From contig NZ_AP019400.1 in assembly GCF_004295585.1 (NCBI RefSeq), positions 6,126,001 to 6,190,000 on the forward strand: a stretch of 64,000 nucleotides of DNA, read 5' to 3'. The DNA comes from Cohnella abietis. GTDB taxonomy: Bacteria > Bacillota > Bacilli > Paenibacillales > Paenibacillaceae. The notes beneath the pieces are model-generated. The model did no database searches, was not told the origin of the DNA, and worked only from the letters and a program-made list of their open reading frames with translations. Position 1 is the stretch's first letter; each line of letters opens with the position of its first letter. Made by a program: the position numbers and the translations under genes. Shown here one piece after another: positions 33,506-42,133 of this stretch.

Positions 33506-33946
33506 TTAATCTTGTTTATTGGTCACAAATGCAAGGTCCATCAGCTGCTCCAACCGTTCCTTTTGCCCATGGTAATACAAATGTCCGACTAAGCATTCTA
33601 ATGCAGTAGCATGACGATAATCAGCAGGATCAGCGTTCTTAGGGGGCTGTCCTGACTTCGTGTTACGTCCGCGACGCACAATATCGGCTTCCTCTTCCGA
33701 AAGAAGGGGTACCCATCTCTCTAGAAGCTTAGCTTGTGCAGCTGCAGAAACGTAGCCTGTCGCCGCACGATGCAGCTCATGCGGCTTTCGATTGAATCCT
33801 GCCACTAGGCGTTGTCTAATGTATATTTCAAAGACAGCATCTCCAACATAAGCCAGGACAACAGGAGATAACATATTAATCGGCACATCTGTAGGCACGA
33901 CGGGTGAAATAACGGGGTCTATAACTTTACTTACCCGCTCCATCAT
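33506..33946 (-). CDS. mrnC: Mini-ribonuclease III
   Basis: About 146 residues: a ribonuclease III catalytic domain without the dsRNA-binding domain. The catalytic signature is LAYVGDAVFEIYIRQRL, with RGRNTKSGQPPKNADPADYRHATALE after it. In Bacillus it matures the ends of 23S rRNA. I take the ATGATG at 33946, which overlaps the cysS stop; a TTG at 33958 with an AAGG upstream is an alternative. See the 23S processing stem at 62541-62570. Confidence 0.92.
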   Translation of the reverse strand: MMERVSKVIDPVISPVVPTDVPINMLSPVVLAYVGDAVFEIYIRQRLVAGFNRKPHELHRAATGYVSAAAQAKLLERWVPLLSEEEADIVRRGRNTKSGQPPKNADPADYRHATALECLVGHLYYHGQKERLEQLMDLAFVTNKQD

Positions 33947-35355
33947 TTGCGCCGCCAACGAATGCCTTGAGGTGTATCCTCCAACACAATTCCACGATCC
34001 GCTAACAAATCTCGGATTTCATCCGCCCGTGCGAAATTACGATTAGCCCGTGCCGACGTTCGCTCTGCAATCAGCGAATCCACTTCCTCATCCAACAAGC
34101 CAGCTTCTTCGATTTGCGGTAGCAGTCCTAAAACACCGTTCATCTCTTCGATGCGTGTTAGAATCAGTAATAAATCTGACTCACTTACCGCCTCACGCTG
34201 TAAATAAGTATTCACTTCCGTGACAAGACCAAACCAAGCTGTTATCGCATCTGGTGTGCTAAAGTCGTCCTCCATACGGGAGTGGAATTCCTCTTTCAGC
34301 TTATCAAGCCTTTGCTTCAACGCTTCATCACCTGCTAAGGCAAGCGTGCCCGTCGCAACAGAGGAGAGACGATGACGGACATTGTCCCGGCAATTCGTCA
34401 ACCGCTCAATGCTGTTCGTAGCCTGACGAATGGTTTCGTCACTAAAATTAAGTGGACTACGGTAATGAGTTGCCAGCATTAAATAACGAATCGTATATTT
34501 ACTTGTCTTCTTGAGCAATTGCCGTACGTTAATACCATTGCCCAATGATTTAGACATCTTCTCATTGTTAATGTTTACGAAGCCATTGTGCATCCAGTAG
34601 CGCGACAAGGGCTGACCCGTCAAGGATTCAGATTGTGCAATCTCACACTCGTGATGAGGGAATTGCAAATCATGTCCGCCTCCATGGATATCCAGGGTAT
34701 TACCAGCATACTTGTGCACCATCGCAGAGCACTCGATATGCCATCCAGGACGCCCCTCGCCCCATGGACTTGGCCAATGAATTTCTCCCGGCTTAGCCGT
34801 CTTCCAGAGCACGAAGTCCTGTGGATTTTCTTTGCGCTCATCGACATCTATACGGATACCATATTGCAATTCATCGAGGTTTTTATGAGAAAGCTTACCG
34901 TATTCCGGGAATGATCCCGTACGGAAATAGACGTCTCCGCCGCTTTCATAAGCAGATCCCTTCTCGACTAAGCTTTCGATGAATGTCACGATTTCTGTTA
35001 TGTTCTCCGTTACCCGTGGTGAAATGGTCGGGTCGTGAGCACCAAGCGCAGCCCGATCCTCCTTAAACGCCAATATAAAACGTTCAGCCAGCTCTGGCAC
35101 TGTAATGCCAAGCTCATTAGCTTTGCGGATCATTTTGTCATCTACATCCGTGTAATTAACGATGTAATTAACCTCTAAGCCAATAGCCTCCAAATAACGT
35201 CGAACGACATCAAAGAAAATAACCGGACGTGCATTTCCAATATGGATATAGTCGTATACAGTCGGTCCGCATACATACATATTTACTTTTCCCGGCTCAC
35301 GCGGCACGAACGTCTGCGGCGCTCTAGTCATGCTGTCGTAAATTTTGAGTTTCAC
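33943..35355 (-). CDS. cysS: Cysteinyl-tRNA synthetase
   Basis: A 470-residue class I synthetase. It has the zinc ligand and HIGH-type motif in CGPTVYDYIHIGNARP (about 29-44), HIECSAM and PHHECE as other zinc ligands, and KMSKSLGN (about 266-273). It follows cysE by 6 bp and is expected to be controlled by the T-box upstream of cysE. It overlaps mrnC by 4 bp. Confidence 0.97.
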   Translation of the reverse strand: MKLKIYDSMTRAPQTFVPREPGKVNMYVCGPTVYDYIHIGNARPVIFFDVVRRYLEAIGLEVNYIVNYTDVDDKMIRKANELGITVPELAERFILAFKEDRAALGAHDPTISPRVTENITEIVTFIESLVEKGSAYESGGDVYFRTGSFPEYGKLSHKNLDELQYGIRIDVDERKENPQDFVLWKTAKPGEIHWPSPWGEGRPGWHIECSAMVHKYAGNTLDIHGGGHDLQFPHHECEIAQSESLTGQPLSRYWMHNGFVNINNEKMSKSLGNGINVRQLLKKTSKYTIRYLMLATHYRSPLNFSDETIRQATNSIERLTNCRDNVRHRLSSVATGTLALAGDEALKQRLDKLKEEFHSRMEDDFSTPDAITAWFGLVTEVNTYLQREAVSESDLLLILTRIEEMNGVLGLLPQIEEAGLLDEEVDSLIAERTSARANRNFARADEIRDLLADRGIVLEDTPQGIRWRRK

Positions 35356-35361
35356 CTGATA

Positions 35362-36063
35362 TTAGCTCCTTTTACTATCATTAGCCAAGAGGGCTACGGG
35401 TTCATTGTTCCCGTTCGTTTCATTGGCTTTGAGACGCTCGATCTCTGATTTTAGCTCGTTAATTTCCTTCTGCATGAGTCGGAAGGTTTCAATAAGCGGA
35501 TCCGGCAGGTTCGTATGGTCAAGCCGGTCGCCGATCTTCATGCCATTACGCTTTACAACACGTCCAGGAATACCGACAACCGTACTATTGGGTGGTATTT
35601 CTCTAAGTACAACCGAGTTTGCCCCAATATTAGAGTTACCTCCTACTGTAAACGATCCAAGCACCTTCGCGCCAGAAGCGATAACGACACGATTACCTAT
35701 TGTCGGATGGCGCTTCCCCTTTTCTTTCCCTGTTCCGCCAAGCGTTACCCCTTGATAAATAATAACCTCATCACCGATCTCGCACGTTTCGCCGATAACG
35801 ACGCCCATGCCGTGATCTATGAACAGTTTACTCCCAATACGAGCTCCGGGGTGAATCTCAATTCCCGTGAAAAATCGACTCACTTGGGAAATCACTCGGG
35901 CGACTGAAAATAACCGATGGCGATAAAAGAAATGGGCGATGCGATGAGACCAAATCGCATGTAAACCTGCATACGTAAATACTACTTCGAACCAGCTTCT
36001 GGCAGCAGGATCGTTCTCGAATACTGCTTCTATATCGGATTTGACCGTTCTCCACATCCCCAT
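35362..36063 (-). CDS. cysE: Serine O-acetyltransferase
   Basis: About 233 residues; makes O-acetylserine from serine and acetyl-CoA for cysteine synthesis. A helical N-terminal domain (AVFENDPAARSWFEVVFTYAGLHAIWSHR) is followed by a left-handed beta-helix of hexapeptide repeats with GARIGSKLFIDHGMGVVIGETCEIG and the catalytic GVTLGGTGKEKGKRHPTIG. The C-terminal 40 residues form a coiled coil. The ATG at 36063 follows AGGTGGGGTGGAAG; an ATG two codons later is possible. Confidence 0.95.
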   Translation of the reverse strand: MGMWRTVKSDIEAVFENDPAARSWFEVVFTYAGLHAIWSHRIAHFFYRHRLFSVARVISQVSRFFTGIEIHPGARIGSKLFIDHGMGVVIGETCEIGDEVIIYQGVTLGGTGKEKGKRHPTIGNRVVIASGAKVLGSFTVGGNSNIGANSVVLREIPPNSTVVGIPGRVVKRNGMKIGDRLDHTNLPDPLIETFRLMQKEINELKSEIERLKANETNGNNEPVALLANDSKRS

Positions 36064-36092
36064 CTTCCACCCCACCTATCTCTTCTCTATCT

Positions 36093-36134
36093 AAGTAAAA
36101 CGGTCTCGTCGCCATTAGGACGGCGGAACACGTC
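36093..36134. repeat. Dispersed palindromic element, eroded partial copy
   Basis: AAGTAAAACGG...TTAGGACGGC...ACACGT matches the first half of the element at 18759-18856, with a damaged hairpin. It lies between the cysE start and the T-box terminator, so it is transcribed as part of the cysE leader. Confidence 0.7.
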
Positions 36135-36144
36135 AGTAAAATAT

Positions 36145-36420
36145 AAAAAAGCCCCTGCAGCTACGTAGCTGCAGAGACGTCATGACGTGGTCCCACTCTG
36201 CTTGAGCTCCTGTCCTCAGGGACATCGGCTCCTTATCGGATAGTTAACGGGATCCCCCCGGCACCGCTTACCCGATCATCCACTGTTCCATGATACTAGA
36301 TCACAGTACATCGGAAGACCCATCAGCGGCGCAGCTCCCAGGCGCAATTCAGTTTCGTACAGAATGTAGCGGCTCTCAGCCTAGACCGCCTTCTCTGATC
36401 ATTCGTAAAGCGAAACTTAC
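36145..36420 (-). ncRNA. T-box riboswitch upstream of cysE-cysS
   Basis: The minus strand contains AGAGTGGGACCACG (36186-36199), a good match to the T-box consensus AGGGTGGNACCGCG, followed by a terminator with a perfect 20-bp palindrome (CTGCAGCTAC/GTAGCTGCAG, 36155-36174) and a T-run. T-boxes sense uncharged tRNA. Because cysE and cysS follow, tRNA-Cys is expected; a TGC triplet at 36331-36333 on the minus strand is a candidate specifier, not proven. The T-box bulge can pair with the 5' arm of the terminator, as usual. Confidence 0.85.
36155..36174 (-). terminator. T-box terminator hairpin
   Basis: A perfect palindrome of 20 bp followed on the minus strand by GGGC and a run of six T. It is the regulated terminator of the cysE T-box. 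Confidence 0.85.
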
Positions 36421-36456
36421 TTTCCTGTTCGTCGCACGTTTTCGATATATAGATTA

Positions 36457-36485
36457 ATTATATCCGAACCCCTGTCAGGTGACAA
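36457..36485 (-). promoter_or_regulatory. Sigma-A promoter of the cysE T-box transcript
   Basis: Minus-strand TTGTCA (36480-36485), 17 bp, TATAAT (36457-36462). Transcription would start near 36450, about 30 nt ahead of the T-box stem I, so cysE-cysS has a promoter separate from gltX. Confidence 0.8.
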
Positions 36486-36560
36486 GAGATGTGACACGTT
36501 TCCCCTTAGAACGGATTAGCTAAGTGAGTATGCAAGCTTAGAATAATCCACTCAAATAGA

Positions 36561-38015
36561 TTAATTCGCGAGGCGCTTCAACACTTCATTTCTTCCTAGC
36601 AGCCAAATCGTTCCGTTCAAGTCCGGTCCATGCATTTGACCCGTGAGTGCGATACGTATTGGCATGAATAGCCCTTTACCTTTTACGCCAGTTGCGACTT
36701 GGACTGCTTTAATCCACGCTTTGATATTATCGATAGTGAAGTCTTGTTCAGAAGCGGCATCTATATTGCTCCGGAATGCGCTCAACACAGTAGGTACCGT
36801 CTCCTCTTTCATCACGATTGCAGCTTCATCGTTCAGCTCCGGAACCTCTTGGAAAAATAAATCAGATAGAGGTACAATCTCAGCTCCGAATCTTAGATGA
36901 TCGCGGAACAAGGTGACTAAAGCCGTAGCCCACACCAAATCTTGCTCGCTTGGCTCCTGCGGAAGGCGACCTGCTGATTTCAAGTGTGGAATGCAAAGCT
37001 GGATGATACGCTCCGGCTCAGCAAGCTTCATGTAGTGTTGGTTTAACCAGCTTAGCTTCGCTGTATCGAATACAGCCGGGCTCTTGGAGAGACGGTTCTC
37101 GTTAAAGATCTCAATTAGCTGCTCTCGGGAATAAATCTCCTCTTCCCCTTCCGGAGACCAGCCAAGCAAAGTAATAAAGTTAAATAGAGCTTCAGGCAGA
37201 TAGCCTAATTCGTCATATTGCTGAATGAATTGAACGATGGACTCGTCACGTTTGGACAGCTTCTTGCGTTGATCATTAACGATTAGTGTCATATGACCGA
37301 ACTGAGGAGGCGTCCATCCAAACGCTTCATAAACCATTAGCTGACGAGGCGTGTTCGTAATATGGTCTTCACCACGCAATACATGCGTTATAGCCATCAG
37401 ATGATCATCCACTGCAACAGCATAATTATAGGTCGGAATACCGTCCTTCTTCACGATGACGAAATCACCGAAGTCGTCAGAACGGAAGGAAATTTCTCCT
37501 TTGACCGTATCCTGAAACGTATAAACGTGGTCAGTCGGAACCGTAAAACGCACGCTTGGAATTCTTCCTTCGTCTGCAAGCTTGCTTTGCTCGTCGGGAG
37601 TTAGGTTACGACATTTCCCAGAGTACTTCGGAGTTTCACCGCGTTCCGTTTGCTCCTCGCGCTCCCGCTCCAGCTCCTCTTCATTGCAATAGCAACGGTA
37701 GGCTAGCTTCTGATCAAGCAATTGCTGAGTATGCGTTCGGTAAATATCAAGACGCTCAGTTTGACGGTAAGGACCATACTCACCTAGACGATCGATGCTT
37801 TCATCCCAATCGACACCAAGCCATTTCAGATAAGTTAGCTGACTTTCTTCCCCGCCTGCTATATTTCTTTTAACGTCTGTGTCTTCGATACGGATAATAA
37901 AATCACCACCATGGTGGCGTGCGAATAGGTAGTTAAAAATGGCTGTACGCGCATTACCAATATGTAGATTGCCCGTCGGGCTTGGTGCGTATCTTACTCG
38001 AACCTTAGTCGACAT
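36561..38015 (-). CDS. gltX: Glutamyl-tRNA synthetase
   Basis: A 484-residue class I synthetase. HIGH motif in APSPTGNLHIGNARTA (about 9-24); KLSKR motif (about 252-256); a CYC...KC zinc-like region near residues 108-138. Discriminating or not for tRNA-Gln cannot be told by eye. It lies between ispF and cysE, the Bacillus order, 29 bp downstream of ispF. Confidence 0.97.
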   Translation of the reverse strand: MSTKVRVRYAPSPTGNLHIGNARTAIFNYLFARHHGGDFIIRIEDTDVKRNIAGGEESQLTYLKWLGVDWDESIDRLGEYGPYRQTERLDIYRTHTQQLLDQKLAYRCYCNEEELEREREEQTERGETPKYSGKCRNLTPDEQSKLADEGRIPSVRFTVPTDHVYTFQDTVKGEISFRSDDFGDFVIVKKDGIPTYNYAVAVDDHLMAITHVLRGEDHITNTPRQLMVYEAFGWTPPQFGHMTLIVNDQRKKLSKRDESIVQFIQQYDELGYLPEALFNFITLLGWSPEGEEEIYSREQLIEIFNENRLSKSPAVFDTAKLSWLNQHYMKLAEPERIIQLCIPHLKSAGRLPQEPSEQDLVWATALVTLFRDHLRFGAEIVPLSDLFFQEVPELNDEAAIVMKEETVPTVLSAFRSNIDAASEQDFTIDNIKAWIKAVQVATGVKGKGLFMPIRIALTGQMHGPDLNGTIWLLGRNEVLKRLAN

Positions 38016-38044
38016 GTTAGTTCCTCCGTTAATATCATATTCTT

Positions 38045-38521
38045 TTATGCCTTCACCAACAGAACAACCGCCTGCGAGGCGATACCTTCACCCCGACCGG
38101 GAAAGCCTAAACGTTCAGTAGTTGTCGCTTTTACGTTGACTTGGGATTCCTCACATTCAAGCGCTTTGGCAATAACAGTAACCATCGCCGGGATGTATGG
38201 CGCCATCTTCGGCGCTTGCGCGATAATTGTCGCGTCAGCGTTACCGAGCTTGTAGCCTCGCTCCTTAGCCAGTCCCCATACATGCACTAGTAATTTGACG
38301 CTATCTGCGTCTTTGAATTCCGGATCGGTATCTGGAAAGTGCTTTCCGATATCTCCAAGGGCAAGAGCCCCGAGAATGGCATCGCTTATCGTGTGAAGAA
38401 GCACATCTGCATCGGAATGTCCTAGTAACCCTTTTTCATATGGAATGTTAACACCGCCGATAATGCACGGACGTCCTTCCACCAGCTGGTGAACATCGAA
38501 GCCTTGTCCCACTCTAATCAT
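38045..38521 (-). CDS. ispF: 2-C-methyl-D-erythritol 2,4-cyclodiphosphate synthase
   Basis: A 158-residue IspF of the MEP isoprenoid pathway. Metal-binding GFDVHQL (D8, H10) and LLGHSDADVLLHTISDA (H42) are visible, as is TTTERLGFPGRGEGI at the C-terminus. It starts 5 bp after ispD, so the two are coupled. Confidence 0.97.
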   Translation of the reverse strand: MIRVGQGFDVHQLVEGRPCIIGGVNIPYEKGLLGHSDADVLLHTISDAILGALALGDIGKHFPDTDPEFKDADSVKLLVHVWGLAKERGYKLGNADATIIAQAPKMAPYIPAMVTVIAKALECEESQVNVKATTTERLGFPGRGEGIASQAVVLLVKA

Positions 38522-38526
38522 TGTGA

Positions 38527-39216
38527 CTATTCCTCCCCCATACGCCTTGCCAGCAGAAGCTCTGCAATAGGCAGATCCTCTGGCGTCGTAATTTTAATAT
38601 TGGCATAATCACCTTCGACAATTGCAACCTTACGCCCTAATCTCTCCAGAAGCATAGCATCATCTGTTGCTGCTGCGCTTTCCTCCCGCGCCTGGCGATG
38701 CGCATCCATAAGCTCTACACGCCAAAAAGCCTGCGGAGTCTGTACACTCCACAGCGTCCTACGTTCCGGAGTTGCAATAATAAACCCGTTACCATCCGAA
38801 ACTTTAATTGTATCTTTAACAGGAACGGCTAGTGCGGATGCACCATGTTCTTCCGCAGCCTTACAGCATGCGGTAATCTGCTTAGCAGTTACTAATGGTC
38901 TAGCTGCATCATGGACTAATACACCTTCCGTATGTAATGCCGCCAAACCTGCATATACACTATCCTGCCGCTCTGCGCCGCCCGGTATGATCAATGATAT
39001 TTTCCGAAACCCTTCAAGCCTGATTATCTCGCCAGCTTTCTGCTGCTCACCCGATGAAACAACTAAAATAATAGATGTTACAGCTGAGCATTGCTCAAAT
39101 GCTTCAAGCGTATGAGCAAGCACTGTCCGACCGGCAAGCTCAAGGTAGGGCTTATTATCGGCAGCTCCCATACGAGTGCCTCGCCCTGCCGCAACCACGA
39201 CAGCTCCCCAGTCCAT
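38527..39216 (-). CDS. ispD: 2-C-methyl-D-erythritol 4-phosphate cytidylyltransferase
   Basis: A 229-residue IspD, second to third step of the MEP pathway. Nucleotide-binding AAGRGTRMGAADNKPYLEL (about 9-27), VHDAARPLV (about 98-106) and KDTIKVSDGNG are present. The ATG follows AAAGGAGATATTAT. It lies between yacL and ispF; no terminator is seen in the 77 bp after yacL. Confidence 0.97.
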   Translation of the reverse strand: MDWGAVVVAAGRGTRMGAADNKPYLELAGRTVLAHTLEAFEQCSAVTSIILVVSSGEQQKAGEIIRLEGFRKISLIIPGGAERQDSVYAGLAALHTEGVLVHDAARPLVTAKQITACCKAAEEHGASALAVPVKDTIKVSDGNGFIIATPERRTLWSVQTPQAFWRVELMDAHRQAREESAAATDDAMLLERLGRKVAIVEGDYANIKITTPEDLPIAELLLARRMGEE

Positions 39217-39293
39217 ATAATATCTCCTTTTCAGACAAACAAAAGACGGGACACAAGAGCGCGCCCCGCCCGTATTTCTATTATCATACCTTG

Positions 39294-40385
39294 TTAGAGC
39301 GCTTTTTCCAATAGCTTAGGCTTAGCGAAAATCATCCGGCCAGCAGATGTCTGAAGCACACTTGTGACCAGCACCTCCATCGTAGTTCCGATGAATTCCC
39401 TTCCGCCTTCTACCACAATCATTGTGCCATCATCCAAATAGGCCACACCTTGCCCATGCTCCTTGCCGTCCTTAATAACCTGAACAACAATTTCTTCTCC
39501 AGGAAGCACGACAGGCTTAACCGCATTAGCCAAATCATTAATATTTAGCACAGAAACTCCTTGCAGCTCGCACACTTTATTCAAGTTAAAGTCATTAGTA
39601 ACCACTTTACCCTGCATCGCCTTTGCTAGCTTAACGAGCTTACTGTCAACCTCTCCAGGCTCATCATTCGCATCTTCGTAAATAAGTACTCTGACGTCTA
39701 GCTCCTTCTGAATTTTATTAAGGATGTCTAGTCCCCTCCGTCCTCTATTGCGCTTAAGCAAATCAGATGAATCCGCGATATGCTGAAGCTCTTCTAGTAC
39801 GAATTCAGGTATAACTAATGTCCCTTCAATAAAACCCGTTTTGCATATATCTGCAATACGACCGTCAATGATAACGCTTGTGTCTAAAATTTTGTGTTCC
39901 TCATACCGGGGTCCCTCATTTTTCGGAATTTCTACACTTCTGCGTGTCCGGAGCCAATCTCCGACCTCGTCCTTTTTATACATGCCAATCTTAAGTCCCG
40001 TATACCCGAGCGTAAGCGCCGTAATGGCTGCCAATATTTGCCCCACATGCGGAATATCCGTCATAAAAGGATACAGGAAGGAAGAAAGTGCAAGACCAAA
40101 GGTCAAACCTACCAAACCGGATAGAAGCTCTGACATAGGATAATTGGACAGTCTATCAATTCCACGCTGTAAAGCACGTGTAAGCGGAGCAGCGAAAGCC
40201 GTTGCGAGTAAAAATCCTGTGCATGCCCCTACAACTGCACTGAAGGATCCTCCTCCACCAGTTGAAGCACCTAACATCGAACCCATCCATGACGCCTCAG
40301 ATGCTATCTGCCAAGTTGACATTGCTTGACCTAGCAAAGCACCTAGTACTAAGCCGACGATCTGGATAACTCTCTTCATTATCAT
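39294..40385 (-). CDS. yacL: PIN/TRAM domain membrane protein (YacL)
   Basis: A 363-residue protein. The N-terminal 130 residues hold about four membrane helices. A PIN nuclease-like domain follows (ILDTSVIIDGRIADICKTGF with a catalytic aspartate, then RNRGRRGLDILNKIQ), and then a TRAM domain (about 300-360). Function in Bacillus is not settled. The ATG at 40385 (MIMKRVIQIVG) has GGGAGTGAATTTT before it; a frame of 19 more codons has no such support. Confidence 0.93.
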   Translation of the reverse strand: MIMKRVIQIVGLVLGALLGQAMSTWQIASEASWMGSMLGASTGGGGSFSAVVGACTGFLLATAFAAPLTRALQRGIDRLSNYPMSELLSGLVGLTFGLALSSFLYPFMTDIPHVGQILAAITALTLGYTGLKIGMYKKDEVGDWLRTRRSVEIPKNEGPRYEEHKILDTSVIIDGRIADICKTGFIEGTLVIPEFVLEELQHIADSSDLLKRNRGRRGLDILNKIQKELDVRVLIYEDANDEPGEVDSKLVKLAKAMQGKVVTNDFNLNKVCELQGVSVLNINDLANAVKPVVLPGEEIVVQVIKDGKEHGQGVAYLDDGTMIVVEGGREFIGTTMEVLVTSVLQTSAGRMIFAKPKLLEKAL

Positions 40386-40506
40386 AAAATTCACTCCCTT
40401 TCTTGTTAAGAAGTCAGAAATATCGTTACTAGTATGTTCCAATTTTTTACTTGCTAACCTTCACTAAGCTTAGATATTAAAGTTTATTCAAAATTGTCAG
40501 CTTCTT

Positions 40507-40535
40507 TTGATATCTGGGAACCCATGATTTATAAT
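40507..40535 (+). promoter_or_regulatory. Promoter of the plus-strand conserved gene
   Basis: TTGATA (40507-40512), 17 bp, TATAAT (40530-40535), followed 42 bp later by the start codon of the gene at 40577. Confidence 0.85.
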
Positions 40536-40576
40536 GAAAGTGGCTAAGTAAATAAAAGGTAACCGAGGTGGAATGG

Positions 40577-40972
40577 ATGGGCGCACCTACGCTCCAGGAG
40601 TTTCAGAGTCAGGTGTCGGAATTATTGCTCCGTCATCGTAGTCTGCTTGACGTCGTTACGAAGTACAGTCAATCCAATGCATCTGTCAACCGGGCCGTAT
40701 CCAAATCCATCACAGAGTGCGGATGTATCGAGCTAACTGCTAGAAACCAAGGGTTTTCCGAGGAGATGCCGCTTGACCAAGCGAATCGCCAATCGAAATC
40801 CCACATGGAGGGCAACCTCTGTGAGCAATGTCGCGAGGTTATTCGTAGTGAGATGGGCAAGAATCTGTTCTACATGTCAGCCATGTGCAACCTGCTGGAC
40901 ATCAGCCTTGAAGAAGTCGTCACCAAAGAAGCTGACAAATGCTCTACGCTGGGCTGGTTTAACTTAACTTAA
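40577..40972 (+). CDS. Conserved Paenibacillaceae protein, MazG-like C-terminal helices (DUF1573-annotated type)
   Basis: A 131-residue soluble protein. The C-terminal half has LCEQCREVIRSEMGKNLFYMSAMCNLLDISLEEVV, which recalls MazG-type nucleotide pyrophosphohydrolase helices, and a CEQC pair. I recall close relatives near yacL in Paenibacillus labelled as DUF1573; this is from memory. The ATG at 40577 is placed after GAGGTGGAATGG; an upstream GTG overlaps that site. It has its own promoter and terminator and faces pssA across a repeat-filled gap. Confidence 0.7.
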   Translation: MGAPTLQEFQSQVSELLLRHRSLLDVVTKYSQSNASVNRAVSKSITECGCIELTARNQGFSEEMPLDQANRQSKSHMEGNLCEQCREVIRSEMGKNLFYMSAMCNLLDISLEEVVTKEADKCSTLGWFNLT

Positions 40973-41000
40973 TATTTTTTAAAAAGGCATTATTCACGGC

Positions 41001-41036
41001 AAAAGGCAGCACCCGTTTTATGGGATGCTGCCTTTT
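41001..41036 (+). terminator. Intrinsic terminator of the gene at 40577
   Basis: AAAAGGCAGCACCC pairs with GGGATGCTGCCTTTT (one mismatch) and is followed by TTTTTG, 28 bp after the stop codon. Confidence 0.9.
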
Positions 41037-41091
41037 TGTTTGTTTACGCTGTGGAGTTTGGTGCTGAGTTTGGCTCCGAGTTACGTTGTCC

Positions 41092-41790
41092 CTCCGACTA
41101 ATTATCATCTTACGCTCTGTTTGGCGCTGAGTTATGCTGCATCTCCGACTAATTATTACCTCGCTCTCTGTTTGGCTCCGAGTTACACTGCCTCTCAGAC
41201 TAATTTTCACCTGGCTCGCTATTTGGCTCCGAGTTACGCTGTCCCTCCGACTAATTTTCACCTGGCGCTCTATTAGGCTCCGAGTTACGCTGCATCTCTG
41301 ACTAATTTTCACCTGGCGCTCTGTTTGGCTCCGAGTTATGCTGCACCTCCGACTAATTATTACCTGGCCCGCTGTTTTGGCTCCGAGTTACGCTGTCCCT
41401 CCGACTAATTTTCACCTGGCGCTCTGTTTGGCTCCGAGTTACGCTGTCCCTCCGACTAATTATTACCTGGCCCGCTGTTTCGGCTCCGAGTTAAGCTGCA
41501 TCTCCGACTAATTTTCACCTGGCCCGCCGTTTAGCGCCGATTTATGCTGCCTCTCCGACTAATTATTACTTTACGCTCTGTTTGGCTCGTAGTTACGCTG
41601 CATCTCCGACTAATTATCACTCTACGCTCTGTTTGGCTCGTAGTTACGCTGCATCTCCGACTAATTATCACTCTACGCTCTGTTTGGCTCGTAGTTACGC
41701 AGCATCTCCGACTAATTATCACCTGGCCCGCTGTTTCGGCTCCGAGTTACGCTGTCCCTCCGACTAATTATCACATTCCTTGAAGTCTTT
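41092..41790. repeat. Array 2: fourteen copies of a 51/52-bp tandem repeat
   Basis: The CTCCGACTAATT core starts at 41092, 41143, 41194, 41245, 41296, 41347, 41399, 41450, 41502, 41553, 41604, 41655, 41706 and 41758. Ten steps are exactly 51 bp and three are 52 (an extra T or C in a GTTT run). The rest of the unit reads TTTTCACCTGGCGCTCTGTT, then GGCTCCGAGTTACGCTG. The copies vary (CAT or TCC before the core; TCA or TTA after AAT). Frame jumps at the 52-bp steps argue against a coding origin. The gap lies between convergent genes (40577 gene and pssA). Confidence 0.95.
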
Positions 41791-41821
41791 GCCCGGAGCT
41801 ACACTACTCCTCCAAGAGCTT

Positions 41822-42046
41822 AGGTTACTGGGCTTGCGCTACTGGGGTTACGGTTACTGGGGGTTACGTTACTGGAATTGTGGTTACTGGAATTGTGGTT
41901 ACTGGAATTGTGGTTACTGGAATTGTGGTTACTGGGCATACGTTACCGGAATTGTGTTACTGGAGTTGTGGTTACTGAGCTTGAGTTACTGGCTCTAGGT
42001 TACTGGTTCTAGGTTACTTGGCTTGAGTTACTGTGCTCCAGTTAGA
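41822..42046. repeat. Tandem array of about fifteen 14-15-bp units (GGTTACTGGAATTGT)
   Basis: ACTGG or ACCGG recurs at 41827, 41841, 41856, 41871, 41886, 41901, 41916, 41931, 41945, 41959, 41974, 41988, 42002, 42016 and 42030. Four central copies are identical (GGTTACTGGAATTGT); outer ones are degenerate and 14 bp long. The GGTTACTG start is shared with array 3 read on the minus strand, and GTTAC with array 2. Confidence 0.9.
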
Positions 42047-42067
42047 CGCATACACTTCTAATCAAAC

Positions 42068-42115
42068 AAAAAAAGCACCCGCAACTCTCTTGGCAGAGAG
42101 AAAACCGGTGCTTTC
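42068..42115 (-). terminator. Intrinsic terminator of pssA
   Basis: The minus strand has GAAAGCACCGG...GCGGGTGCTTTTTTT with an internal CTCTCTGCCAAGAGAG hairpin, 19 bp after the pssA stop codon. Confidence 0.9.
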
Positions 42116-42133
42116 TAAATTCCCGAAACCGAG

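Noticed and set aside
41025..41783. Repetitive frames in array 2 on both strands
   Set aside because: They are open only because the unit is a multiple of three; the 52-bp steps shift the frame and both strands are equally open.
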